Below, piece by piece: positions 1 to 12,052 of a stretch of 64,000 nt of DNA. Origin of the DNA: Leucocoprinus leucothites (lineage: Eukaryota > Basidiomycota > Agaricomycetes > Agaricales > Agaricaceae); contig JAACJO010000009.1 in NCBI GenBank assembly GCA_013368445.1, positions 682,001-746,000 of the forward strand, in the 5' to 3' direction. The notes below the pieces were generated by a model. The model had not been told where the DNA came from and did not search any database. It worked only from the letters and a program-made list of their open reading frames with translations. Each line of letters opens with the position of its first letter. Position 1 is the first letter of the stretch. The translations under genes were made by a program, and so were the position numbers.

Positions 1-1277
<1,277 letters not shown>

Positions 1278-1402
1278 GGTGGATGTGGGAGAGAGAGAGT
1301 GAGAAAATTGAGGAGATATTATATACTCGTGATTCGTGCGTTAATTTGCGTCTGCCAATGGCCATAATCGCACAAACTACTGTACAGCTACTGCGTTAGA
1401 CG

Positions 1403-2131
1403 CTATACTACAAGTCGGACCAGTGCATCCCGTCTTCGCCGCAGACACGCCAATCTCACATTGTCTCTTCTCTTCTCCCGGTCCAGCTCTGCATTTCTTC
1501 TGATTCCCCACTGCTTGATCATCATCTGTTCTCTGAGGTGGTTCTGCCATTGCACGTATTTCTCCGCCACTCGTTCATACTTTAGTATCTCCTGCTTCTT
1601 CGTAATATCTCGGATGCGCTGTTCAATGCGCTGCAGGCGCTTGGTGAATGACAGCACCATGTGGTCTCCAGGCGCCCAACTCTTTGTCTGCTTCTTCAAC
1701 AACTGCCGTCTTCGCCGGTACACCCAATGCGGTCCCAGCATGTCCGCAGGCCACCGTTGCCACCATTGTTTGTGGAACCCATAACACGACAATCTCGACC
1801 TCGACTCGTCTACTCGGCCCTGTAGTTTACCCGACGTTGCCACTCCAGGGCGCGTCAGCGACGGTGAGAGCAACGACAAAGGCGATGGCGATGGTGACGG
1901 TGACGCCGAGGACGGAGGCGCTAGTGCACTGCTTGGAGGTGTCTCTTCTACTACTGGTGTTTCTGTTCGACTGCTACCAACAATCACCCTCAATGCCTCC
2001 CTCTGCCGCTGTAAACCTCCGACTACCCTTGCTACCCTCTCTCCCAGAACATCTCTCACACCAGTTCGCTCGCCAGACCCTTCAACTATCACCGCAATCC
2101 GTACAGCTATTGGTCCTAGTTCTTTTCGCAT
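1403..2131 (-). CDS. Hypothetical basic protein with Ser/Pro linker and charged helical C-terminus
   Basis: Single-exon reading frame of 242 residues, starting at the ATG at 2131; the frame is open slightly upstream but has no earlier ATG. The N-terminal third is rich in Val, Arg and Gly. A Ser/Pro stretch (PSPSPSPLSLLSPS) follows, then an aromatic patch (HKQWWQRW) and a C-terminal half dense in Arg, Lys, Glu and Gln (RLQRIEQRIRDITKKQEIL and onward) that should be helical, possibly a coiled coil. I recognise no family. It lies 125 nt downstream of the ARG5,6 start on the same strand, so that gap must hold both the ARG5,6 promoter and this gene's 3' end. The long open frame and the composition of the C-terminal half argue for a real gene, but this is not certain. 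Confidence 0.55.
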   Translation of the reverse strand: MRKELGPIAVRIAVIVEGSGERTGVRDVLGERVARVVGGLQRQREALRVIVGSSRTETPVVEETPPSSALAPPSSASPSPSPSPLSLLSPSLTRPGVATSGKLQGRVDESRSRLSCYGFHKQWWQRWPADMLGPHWVYRRRRQLLKKQTKSWAPGDHMVLSFTKRLQRIEQRIRDITKKQEILKYERVAEKYVQWQNHLREQMMIKQWGIRRNAELDREKRRDNVRLACLRRRRDALVRLVV

Positions 2132-3788
2132 TCTACCCACACGCAATGAAAATCGAAGTGAAGAAGAAAAAATGTGTCCGTCAAAGGTCCGAAAGATCTG
2201 TTTGATAAATACGCAAGTCTGTGCGCCTCGTCAGCCTCTTGCCCCTCGATCAAGACAATTTCACCGACCTTGATTTACAATGGGATACAAAGTTCGACAG
2301 TCCCGAAGGAAAAAAGAAAAAGAGGCAGCCACCAATTAATCAAAAACGCCGCCAAAAACAAGCACGAGTCGCGTCGGTGTACAAAAAACGCGCAAATTCC
2401 CCAAATTCAATGAAGAAGTAGGGCAAGAAAAAGTCAACAAGCGACAAAGGAGGTAGAACACAAAGTCAAGGTCGAATCGTCCCCGCGTTTGGCGTACGTG
2501 AGGCGAACGAAGGGGGTGCCGGTGAGGGAGGGGAGGCGGGAGAGAGGACAGAAGTATTGGGTGAAATCTGGAGTTTTGTTGACACTTGTGTACAACTTGG
2601 CCCCCCAGAGGCTCAATTAAACAAAGGGTGGTGGCACTTCCCCGCGTTCCTCTATTTATCCTCCTCTGGCCGGTTAACAGCGGGTTCACACACACAGCCC
2701 AACTAAGTACGGTAACTGTAACTGTTGGTGTGACTGATGGACTGGGAAACTCGGCGATGATGATGACAACCATGATAAGTAGATCATCGTGATGAATATG
2801 GAGTCATTTCACATGACCGGTGGGAATTTCTTCAAGATAAGCTGGATGAAGTAGTTGTTGGCCAAGGGTTTGGGAACGAACATGTGTACAGTGTGCTACT
2901 GTACTTCTTTGCGGAATGATGTAAACTAGAAATTGGGATGACTTCAGAGTGGAGAAAGAGACTCTCGTTGACTGGTGGATCGAAGTGAACTCGTCAAGGA
3001 CCAGTCTAGCTCAGCGCTTTCAGCATTTGCGCAGTACTGATGCGCCCATGAAGGTCCGACAATGATTAATCGATTAATGATCTTGCATGATTGGCCAAGC
3101 ACTGCGCGGCATCAACACATCAATCCTGAGTATACAAATACCAGCCGTTGGAATGTCGGTCGGATCTCAAACCTTCAGGCTCAGCCCCGGCCGAGCTCTG
3201 CCGAGCAAGCTTGCTGGAAGCCACCACCCGCAGCAGCAGTCCTCCTGCATGGCAATTGGAAAGACTCCGGAAATACTCGAATATGTCTGAATTTGTTCGG
3301 GAGGCTCAGTGACTGCGCATGTTAGGAGACTGTGGCATCGTCTTATCCCTAGGAATCCTATCAAACAAGCAGTCAAAGTAGCTAGTACTTTCAATGGCAA
3401 ACTTGTATTCCAGAACGGAAAAGCGACTCAACGAAGTAGATACAGTAATAGCAAAAAAGAAATTACAATGAGCGGATTGTGTTCAACGATAACAAGCAAG
3501 GAAAGGGAGAAAGCAGCTACATAACAAGGATCGACGTATTGTAAGATTCACTACTCAGAGGGGGAGACAACATGTACAAGAAGAACATATGCTACGAACA
3601 CCAAAAACACAGAGAAACTTCGAAACACGGGCGTCCATGAGAAAACAAGCCCTTGACCCACTTCAGGCGCTTATCATGTCTCGGGCCTGCAAGCAGTCGC
3701 AGAGAGGGAGCGATCAATGTCTGGAACAATTGTAGGTTTGGAGAATTCAATCTCACCTCTTGAAAATTCGGAAGGAAGGGCCCACCCA
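2132..3788. other. Intergenic, no gene supported
   Basis: Several short open frames exist on both strands (the longest about 145 codons, minus, 2336-2773), but none shows family motifs, consistent codon use or splice-compatible neighbours. A Lys-rich plus-strand frame at 2221-2421 is A-rich DNA rather than a convincing exon. Confidence 0.6.
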
Positions 3789-4190
3789 TCACCAATCCCA
3801 ATGATCCCCACGAGTGACTCTCGTCCCCTCCGCGTTCCTACCGGCAGCATTCCAGTCAGGCCCACCACCACCACCACCTCCACCTCCACCCCTTCCACTC
3901 AAATTAACTCTGACTCCGTCACCTTCACTACGAGTGACTCTGGTTCCAGCCGCGACTGCCTCGACGCCCTCGACGCGTGCTACCATTACCGCACGACGAT
4001 CGTTGACCTGATTTATACGAACAAAATGGGATTAGTAAATGCAATCTGGAGAGGGGAGGATTAGTTAGTTGAACATCATAGTACTCACACTACGGGAGTC
4101 AGGAGGCCGGGGTCCATTCTCAACGGGAAGCGCCGTGGTCAAGCCAAAAGCCAAGACAGCGAGATACGACAGTGCAGAAACAATGCGCAT
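3789..4190 (-). CDS. Small secreted Gly-rich protein with an internal TRVTR repeat
   Basis: Two exons (4190-4089 and 4007-3789, phase 0, intron GTGAGT...CAG) give 106 residues. Residues 1-20 (MRIVSALSYLAVLAFGLTTA) are a clear signal peptide with a likely cut before LPVEN. The mature part holds a dibasic NDRR, then the segment GTRVTRSEGDG, a run of ten glycines, and a second GTRVTRGDHWDW that ends the protein. The two TRVTR copies are direct DNA repeats (around 3811-3835 and 3930-3955). The Gly run comes from a CCACC/CCTCC microsatellite on the plus strand and could vary in length between strains. No cysteines are present. Function is unknown; the size and secretion signal fit the loose class of small secreted fungal proteins, and an effector or cell-wall role would be speculation. 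Confidence 0.62.
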
Positions 4191-5892
4191 GGTGGTGATA
4201 GACTAATTCCAAGAGAACGATAGACGGCGCAGCGAGCGACTGTGTGGGGGTAAAGACGTTAAAGGGAGGAAGCACGAGGTCGGGGAGGTACAAGGAACAA
4301 AAAGGACTTGAGGGACCTTGAGCGAAGTTATGAAATCCTTTTTAAGGTCAAGGAGCACACGAGTGACGGTGGATTTAGGCCCCAATGCATGTTCTATCCC
4401 TTGAATGGTTTAGCTCAAAACCTATTCAAAGTGAGCTGCCTGTTTCTGGCTCCAATCTGCCATTAAAAATTTTTAAAGCTTGCGGCCATCCGCACGTCCC
4501 TTTGCCTTAACCGTATGTTTCATGCCGAGAAATTTGAATGGTGTGCGTTGATCTTGACATGGAGGTTAGTACAATTGTAGCATCTCTTCTTGCTCCTTGG
4601 GGGACCTTTTTCGGCCCCGCTTGGAAGCTCAAAGTTTGAGCAGACAAGCTCAGGGTGCCCGGATGATGATGGCACTGCACGGTGTGCTGTGCATGATAGG
4701 ATGCTGTGGCTTGGGTGCTAGTAGGTACGCGTGCTGCGGTAGTGGAAGCCTTGAGGCGCCTGGCGTACTAGTCCAGTGCTGGTGGCCCTGCAGATTGAGA
4801 TCAGTGACCATGCATCCGCTTCACCAAGTCTTGCTGTAACGGGTATGAAGACCATAACGGGACGACATGAGGGAGGTCGGTACACAAAGTTGGGTTAGCT
4901 TGAGGCACGTATAACGCTTTGTATTGAATCACTATCAGAGTAGACATGTGGTTTCCATTGATTGTGGCCCAGAGAGAAGTCATAAGGATCTTTCATCTGA
5001 ATCTCGTCGCAGAGAGCTTCTCAGGACCTATTGCCACCGGGGATTGCGAGAGACAAAGTCGAGCTCAACACAGAGAGGGTGCAGCAGCACGAAATTTGAA
5101 GCCATCCGCCCAAAGCGACCGTTATAGAGGTGACGTCAATCAGAGTGACACACCAATCTCCCAGTCTAGCGTAGTGTATGATGAAATTAAAATAGCATTG
5201 ATTCCACTCTCCATTTCCATGATTAGGTATCAAATGACTCACTGCCACCCATCATTTGGCGGTTGTCTCTTTGTTCCCAGCGCACCGCCGAACAAAGTTA
5301 GGTAGGCGCGCCGAACGCTCGCAATAATGTACACCGATGACATATATAAGATCAGTCAAAGAAGAAGCACCTACAGTACCACCCTCTCAAACATCCCTAC
5401 AGTGGGAAATAACCGTCAGTTCGAGTGACTTCGGACCAGAGTTCTGGAACGCTACCTGCGGCGAAGCGACAACATCGTATCTCCGTGACTAGATTGACGC
5501 GCGGCCCCTGTCCAAGTGGATGATGCGCCTAGCTCGTATATGTTGTGAGCGTTGAGCCGTCGTGTTACTGGGCGCTAGAAGGCTAGAATATGACTTCTCA
5601 AGCATCACGAAACTATAATTCTTCCTGCTTGCACGATCCACGGTCACGGTTGTCCGGGTCCTATTTTCCAGGTTTTACAGGGACAGCCAGCTGCCGATGC
5701 AAGACGACTGCATGATAGTAATCCAAATCTAACGAGCACAGCGCTGGGATATCATCATGTTTTGGCAAGTGACAGATCGGTATTGACGAGGCGCCCGACG
5801 AGGCTGCGACTACCTATTCCAAGCATCTGTTGCTCAGATATATATCACACGGCTCCGTCGTACCTACGAAGATTCAGACTTTGTGCTCGAAG
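4191..5892. other. Intergenic, no gene supported
   Basis: Holds the upstream region of the secreted Gly-rich gene (minus) and of the first DUF6533 gene (plus). Short frames such as 4597-4839 (plus) have no recognisable domain. An A/T-rich motif (atatatatc) near 5837-5846 lies about 50 nt upstream of the DUF6533 ATG and may serve as a TATA-like element. The part from about 5300 to 5830 resembles the DNA upstream of the second DUF6533 gene. Confidence 0.6.
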
Positions 5893-7113
5893 ATGCAATC
5901 GCAGTCATCCACTCTCCCCGCACCAGACGTTTATCTAAACCACTTTATTCCTGCTCAAGGTATTCAACAGGAAGCAGCGAGGAACCTCAGCTTAGTCGTG
6001 CTCGGTGTGAGTCTGAACCCTGTCTTTGACACTCGAATTTTCAACTAACCAGATGGGTTATTAGGCCACGATATGGGATATCCTCATCTATGTTCCTGAT
6101 GATATCATGATTATATGTCGCAGTCGCCCATCTCTTGTTCTGGTCTGCTTCGTATTTTCGAGGTCAGCTGCTCCCTGGACCCGGTAATTTATGGCTATCA
6201 CTCACAAAGTTATCAGGGTTTTCGCCTGCACGCTTGTATTGCTTGCTGTCCTGATGTGCAGTACGAATCTTCCCTTTGTCTGAGAAGCACCTATTGATCA
6301 TCACAACAACCAATGTGCCAGCCCACCCGATACCGGATTGTCATGCAATGGCCATCAGCGTCGCAATCACGATCATATTAGCCATGACCACGACCTCCTT
6401 CCTCTTCCTGCAACGTGTCAGAGCCCTCTATACAGAGAACAGTGTCGTGCGACTCGCCTTTACTCTCCTGTGGCTGGCGGTTAGCATTGTCGTATCCATC
6501 ACAGTCACAATAGGGGTTGGCGCAGCACATGTACCTGGAACCCAATATTGCCATTACTTAGTGGTAGATCGGTACACTGCAACTGCGGGTTTCAGCTGGT
6601 TATTTTTTGACACCCTTGTCTTTTTGGCGGTTTCTTACTGGATAATATCGTCGCATTCCGGGCTCAACGCGGATGTTGGGCCCGCAATATCTTGGGTCAC
6701 TTTTGCGAAAGGACAAGCTCTCCCTAAACTATCAAGGGCCGTACTCCAGGGTGGGCAACAATATTATTTGTAGGTCCTACGTCATATTTTGCTACCCATT
6801 GAACAACTGATTAACGTTTGGTCCTTTCAGCATCGTTATCTGTCTCAATCTTCCGTGTGGGATTCTCTTGTCTATCCCATCGGTCCCGTCACCCTACAAG
6901 GTCATGATGACTTCACCTCTGATTACTCTAGCGGCATCCATGGCTTGTCGCGTATTCCGTAATTTGAGGATGCAGGATTTCCAGGCCAGCGAGATGCAGT
7001 ATCAGTTCTCCGACGTTGAATTCAACCGAGCTCTTCCAAGAAGTACCGTAACTCCGGCAGTAGTATGTTCTCTCCCCTCAGGGTATCCCGTCACAGCTAC
7101 CGGAGCCTCATGA
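5893..7113 (+). CDS. DUF6533 multi-pass membrane protein, copy 1
   Basis: Five exons (5893-6006, 6065-6162, 6217-6260, 6322-6769, 6831-7113) join in phase to 328 residues. It belongs to the basidiomycete DUF6533 family of predicted seven-helix proteins of unknown function. Visible hallmarks are the N-terminal AARNLSLVVLG, the IWDILIYVPDDI motif after the first helix, LFLQRVRALYTEN on a cytoplasmic loop, and the C-terminal MACRVFRNLRM followed by a short hydrophilic tail. About seven hydrophobic segments can be counted. Exon lengths 2 and 3 (98 and 44 nt) and all phases match those of the neighbour at 8166, so the two are tandem duplicates. Relative to copy 2 it has a longer C-terminal tail (about 33 extra residues). 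A receptor-like role is often guessed for this fold; nothing in the sequence proves it. Confidence 0.85.
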
Positions 7114-8165
7114 GGGTTCTTGTGCTAGTCATTGTCGATCTTCCATACTTTAAAACTAATGGCATAGATGAGGACAAGGCGCCTGTTGTTGGTCTGGGGT
7201 TTTGTGAGTTGTGGGAACTCTTCGTTTCAAAACCTGATGGGGGCGTTTGGGGTGGCACAAGGCTGTTTTCAATATTACTGGGATTTGAGAACATCGTGGC
7301 AGATAAGGTCTTCTCATAGGAGTTGAACGTATCATACTACAGGATATGTGTTGTATATGAATATCCGGTTGATCACGAATATGGACCGTGACAGAGTATG
7401 CCTGGATCAGGATGGCCAAGGCTATCTTAAGTAGCTGCATCTTGACATGTCAAATATGTAGAACTGGTTAGATTCGTTCGCTCAAAATGAATGACCTATG
7501 ATCAAAGACTCGGAACGGCGTGATGCCACTCCAATCTCCTAGCGCTCAGAGCCCGGCGGTTTATGACATGGGTTCACAGCTATGCTCTGTGCTTCACAGC
7601 CCGAGTTGGATACAGGTACTTGCACCTGAGGCCAAAATTAGTGACGGCGTCAATCATAATAAGGCTCTAATGTGCGGAGTGTAGGGAATCAATGATTTAG
7701 GATTGATTCTACTTTCTACTTTGATTTTTTCTTTGGTTAGGTATCATTGTGTCAGTGGTTCGATCATTCGCTGGTTGTTATTTTTCCCCAGGGACCAGGA
7801 GACGGGTCAGTAGATGAGCGCACCGAACGCTCACATTAAAATTCAATAGCTTCTCATATACCAAATTCAAGCACCTACATTTCTCATGCTGCAAGCCTCG
7901 ATCCGACGTAGCCGCAGGGCCTGAGAGAGTGACAGGAAGAGGTCTATGCGTCACGATTCCTAGTATCGTGATAGTAATCCAAGTATGTCTGTTGAAGATG
8001 AGAATCAGCACTGGGATGCCACGAATAATGAAGCGAGGCTGACTCGTGATTTGTCTCTGACTCGGACAAGAGTAGTGTCTATTTTAAGTTTTGTCCTCCG
8101 AATATTTACTATCTCTTAATGACTTCTCTTAAATAGGGTCTCTATTAGAGGTCGAGTCTGAGGCT
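7114..8165. other. Spacer between tandem DUF6533 genes, partly duplicated upstream DNA
   Basis: No gene seen. From about 7800 onward the DNA recalls that upstream of copy 1: both contain a stretch like ccgaacgctc, then aagcacctaca, then gatagtaatccaa followed by gcactggg-type sequence, in the same order. The duplication that made the pair therefore took promoter DNA with it. Confidence 0.6.
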
Positions 8166-9284
8166 ATGTCCGAGGTTGCCATGTCCACTTTCCCCAACCC
8201 AGACGTCTACCTTAACCACCTCACCTCCAGCCAAGGTGTCGAGTTCGAGGTGTCAAGGAATCTCAGCCTGGTGGTGCTCGGTGTGAGTAACTTCGTCAAG
8301 TCTGAGTGTATACGCGCCGCTCATCAATGTGACATGCCTCTAGGCCTTTATATGGGATGTTCTCGCCTACATCCCGGATGATATCAAAATCTTTCATTGC
8401 AGCAATTTTAGCATGGTCATTTGCTGCTTTTACTTTTCAAGGTTATGAATCACGATCTAGGCCTCATTCGATAACTAATTTGTTGATAGAATATTCACTT
8501 TGTCCCTCATTCTGCTCTCTGTTCTCATGCTAAGTATATCTATCATCTGAGCTCTACCGGGCTACAAACGTTGACACATTACAAAACAGCTAGTCCACTG
8601 GAAAATTGCGACGGGTTGTCTGTCAGTATCGGCATCTTATTTGTCTTCACGACGTCCACGACGGCCTTCTTATTTCTTCAACGTGTCAGAGCGCTGTACC
8701 CGGAGAACCGTCTCGTTCGATGGATCTTCTGTTTTTTATGGCTAGCCGCCAGCGCCGTCACGTCAATCTCAGCCTTTGCCGCCGGGACAGTTCATGTACC
8801 TGGCATTAAAATGTGCATCTACACCAAAGTGGGCCAATTTCTTGCAGCCTCGGGATTTACCTGGCTATCATTTGATACATCTGTCTTTCTCGCCGTATCT
8901 TATCGGGTCGCATCATATCATTCTCGCATTGATTCGGACGTGAGAATCTCTTGGAATACTCTTGTGTCAGGGAAGGCACTCCCAAGACTCTCGCGAGCTA
9001 TCCTTCAGGGCGGACAACAATACTACTTGTAAGGTTCACTGGCCGTCTATACTTAGTTGAAACAGAGTAAACTGATGTTGTTCATTGTGCTATGTAGGAT
9101 CACCATTTGTCTCAACATCCCAATGGGAACTCTCGTTACTATTCCATCGACTCCAATACCTTATAGACTAATGATGAGCATCCCACTTGTTGCCCTCAAT
9201 GCCTCGATGGCCTGTCGTGTATTTCGGAATATGAGGTTATATGATTATAAAACTCAAACAGAGTTCGTGCTATCCGATTCTTAA
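8166..9284 (+). CDS. DUF6533 multi-pass membrane protein, copy 2
   Basis: Five exons (8166-8282, 8344-8441, 8490-8533, 8590-9028, 9098-9284) give 294 residues in phase. It is the tandem paralogue of the gene at 5893, with the same intron positions and identical lengths for exons 2 and 3. Motifs: SRNLSLVVLG, IWDVLAYIPDDI, FLFLQRVRALYPEN, ALPRLSRAILQGGQQYYL and MACRVFRNMRL near the end. It has about seven hydrophobic segments, so it should sit in a membrane. The C-terminal tail is short (YDYKTQTEFVLSDS). Two in-frame ATGs (8166 and 8181) are possible starts; the first was taken because it best matches the N-terminal length of copy 1. No biochemical function is known for the family. Confidence 0.85.
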
Positions 9285-9653
9285 TTACATGTACCAGTAC
9301 CGGTGTCTACAACCAAATAAACCACTCCACTGATCATTCACTGGCACTGGCACTGCGCCAAAGATTGAGACATTAAAAGAATGCGCGTGGTTATTGTGTA
9401 TTGTGATGTCGATAGAATTGTTTGATCTGATTATTTTCTTAATGTCAGTGGTTCTGAGCGGAGGAGCTTGGATATAATAATACGGCAAACACTTATCACA
9501 TGTTGAGCGGGGTTTCCTACACAAAGTTGCGATTGGAGTAGAATTAAACAAAGAGGCAGTGTACTCAACAAGGCCTTGGGAACAGAGGTAGTATCAGGGG
9601 TATACAAAGATATCGAATCGTATGTCTCGACAGTACTACGACCAACGGAGAAG
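9285..9653. other. Convergent intergenic region
   Basis: Shared 3' flank of the second DUF6533 gene (plus) and the first secreted-protein gene (minus). Nothing else is seen. Confidence 0.7.
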
Positions 9654-10555
9654 CTAATTGTAGGGGATTTTTAAGACTTGAATCAAGCCGGTTAGGTTGA
9701 GGTCTACGATAATCCTGACGACGACAGTAATCAAGGGGGTAAGCACAACGAGTAAGTTACCGACAATGGTTACAACAAGTCCGATGATGACAGAAAGTAA
9801 CGCAGAGATGTCCACAATAAGAGTAAGGAGAACTTGAGTTCGGACGGATGCAGTGACCCTGACGACGACGTCGAGCAGTTTGACAATGGTCTGGGCAGTG
9901 AGATGTAAGGCTCAAGAGTAGGCAAGTGATAAGACGAATAAAGCTTGACATACGATAATCAGGGTGCCAAGTATTCCAGCAATACCACGAGCATCGAGAG
10001 TCTGACCGTTGAGGACTAGAGCGCCACCCCCTCTGACGGAGATGATGGCCCGAATCTCAGCAACTGCGGCGGTGAGCAGAACTTTGATTTGACCAAGGAC
10101 GGTAATAGAAATGTCTAGAGCGGCATCAGCAGCGATGCTGCCGGAGATCCTGTTCGCTGAGATACGATATCAGGTCGGGTCATCTCTTATTATGCGGGCT
10201 GAAGCTTACTGAGGTCCTGAGAAAGGGGACCAATCCTGCCATTGAGCCCATCAAGCACGTCACCAATGCCGCGATTGGAGCCACCATTATTCCCGTTGCC
10301 GTTACCATTACCATCGTGGTTGCCCGGATCATTGCCGTAGAATATGTCACGGGTCTCGATGTCGGCGGCAGCGACAGCAGGAGACCTCACCCATTTGGGA
10401 GCGGCAAGGGACTACAGTGGAGTTTTGGGGTTAGAAATCTAGTAGCACGAATGAATGGATTGACAACATACATCGGACCCAACCAGTGGGAGAGCAGAGG
10501 TTACGGCCGTGAAGGCCAAGCTGGCAAAGGCCGCAATGAAAGTGAAGGAGCGCAT
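9654..10555 (-). CDS. Secreted protein with hydrophobic repeat-like helices, copy B
   Basis: Four exons on the minus strand (10555-10472, 10411-10210, 10156-9954, 9890-9654) give 241 residues. Residues 1-22 (MRSFTFIAAFASLAFTAVTS) are a signal peptide. The central part carries an Asn/Gly run (DGNGNGNGNNGG). The remainder is built of long aliphatic helices (ITVLGQIKVLL, VLNGQTLDARGIAGILGTLI) and a very Val/Ile/Leu-rich last exon. The neighbour at 11016-11937 is a clear paralogue: the signal peptide begins alike (MRSF), exon 3 is 203 nt in both, and both share the pattern LGQIK..L...LNG..LDA..IA. There are no cysteines to speak of, so it is not a hydrophobin. The last exon could be membrane-active or simply a hydrophobic bundle. 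Unknown function; names such as putative transmembrane protein would be used in automatic annotation. Confidence 0.8.
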
Positions 10556-10640
10556 TTTCAAAGGAGTGGAGTGGTTGTTGAGAGTCCTGGGGAGGTTGGT
10601 GTTCAAAAGTCGTGTTGAATTGAATTGGATGCGCTCGTCA

Positions 10641-10647
10641 TTTTATA
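10641..10647 (-). promoter_or_regulatory. TATA box of the copy B secreted-protein gene
   Basis: TATAAAA on the minus strand, about 90 nt upstream of the ATG at 10555, with an AT-poor flank. Confidence 0.5.
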
Positions 10648-11015
10648 CGGACTGAGGCCTGCCAACTGCCTATCTGAAGTTCTGAAAATTTTCCAATTCA
10701 TATAGTTCGCAGTCTTGTTCTGAGTCATTTGTAGTCAAATGAAAAGAACGAAGGACCAAAGCTTGTTTGATCCAGCTTGCAGCTCCTGATCGTTAGTAGC
10801 CTGTGAAAAACCCTTTCTGTTAGCAGCGCAGAAGGGATCATCCCCATTTTCGACCTTTCCAAGACACGGACTAGAAGGCATCAGCACCAGCTTCCTTTGA
10901 AAGATAGGAGCAACGAGGTTGAACACAACTATTATTCAGGTACGATAGGGCAGAGGGTAACATAGTACTTCCAGCGTAGCCTCGACAGGGTGTTAGGGGG
11001 TATGGAAATATCTCT
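10648..11015. other. Intergenic between the two secreted-protein paralogues
   Basis: No coding signal. It contains the distal promoter of copy B and the 3' flank of copy A. Confidence 0.6.
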
Positions 11016-11937
11016 TTAAGCCTGGATTTTGATTTTCAAGACCTCGGCAAGAACGGACAACTTGAGTTCCTTGATGATATCGAGCGCACAGTGGATGAGG
11101 GGAATGAGGTCGATGAGGAGGCTGACGACAACCTTCATGACGAGACCAATAATAGCGGCGAGGATGGCAGCAATTTCGGTCACGAGGTTGGTTAGCTCAT
11201 CAGTTTGGACGGAAATGAGAGCCTTGATCACGAAACCGAGGGCAGTGCTAACGGACTATGGTAGGAAGGCCAGGTTGTTAAAAAGAGAGATTAATGAAAA
11301 AAAGTTAGGAGTGAGACATACGACAGTGAGAACAGCCACAATTTGGGCGATGGCATGGGCGTCGAGAAGCTTGCCATTAAGATGGAAGATAGATTGGACA
11401 GGGTTTGCGACTAGAGTCTCAATTTCGCCTTTGGCGGTTTCGAGAAGGCCTTTGATTTGTCCGAGAACATCGAGCGAAATCTGTAGAGCTACGTCTGTGT
11501 TTTCAGCGTCCGTGACTTTCTCGCCTGAAAAATTAAGCTGGAATTAAGGGCAAGTCGGTGTGTGAATTAGGGTACACACTCAAGTTATGGCAAAGAGGAA
11601 TGATCTTTTCGTTCAATTGAGAGAGGACATCTGGGATTCCATGGGTGGGTTCATCGCGAGCGCCAAGATGTTTGACAGCGAACGTTGTTGCCCCGGGGTC
11701 GCGCTTAGCAACCTCAAGGGCGGAAGCGGCGCCGCCAACCTGAACAGAGAAAAATTAGAAGCTGTATATTCCGAGGAACGGAAGGGAGAGGCATACGGTA
11801 CGGTGGCTCAGGTATGGGGCTGCTTCAGGGGGTGGTGGGATAGCATCCATACCCGCAATGGTACGAGCAGGAAGGGCAGACGCAACGGTGGCGAAGGCCA
11901 GAGAGGCAAATGTAGCAATAGCTGCAAAGGAGCGCAT
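11016..11937 (-). CDS. Secreted protein with hydrophobic repeat-like helices, copy A
   Basis: Four exons on the minus strand (11937-11797, 11739-11580, 11524-11322, 11255-11016) give 247 residues, with phases agreeing with copy B except for the length of exon 1. The signal peptide spans residues 1-21 (MRSFAAIATFASLAFATVAS) and is followed by a short Pro run (DAIPPPPEAAP). Then come a polar segment with a KRD dibasic site, and the conserved helical part with LDVLGQIKGLLETAKGEI and LNGKLLDAHAIAQIVAVL. The last exon is strongly hydrophobic (AAILAAIIGLVMKVVVSLL) and ends in KIKIQA. Compared with copy B, the conserved exon 3 has the same 203 nt, while the region after the signal peptide is unrelated, Pro-rich here and Asn/Gly-rich in B. 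Secretion or membrane association is inferred from sequence only. Confidence 0.8.
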
Positions 11938-12045
11938 TGTTAAAGGAGTGTGAATGTTAAAGGAATGTGGGGAGTCTGATGCGACGCTGCCAGAAGGCTA
12001 GAAAATGGACTGGAGAACGATACCAAAGGTTTGTGAGCGCTTGGA

Positions 12046-12052
12046 CTTTATA
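12046..12052 (-). promoter_or_regulatory. TATA box of the copy A secreted-protein gene
   Basis: TATAAAG on the minus strand, about 110 nt upstream of the ATG at 11937. Confidence 0.45.
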
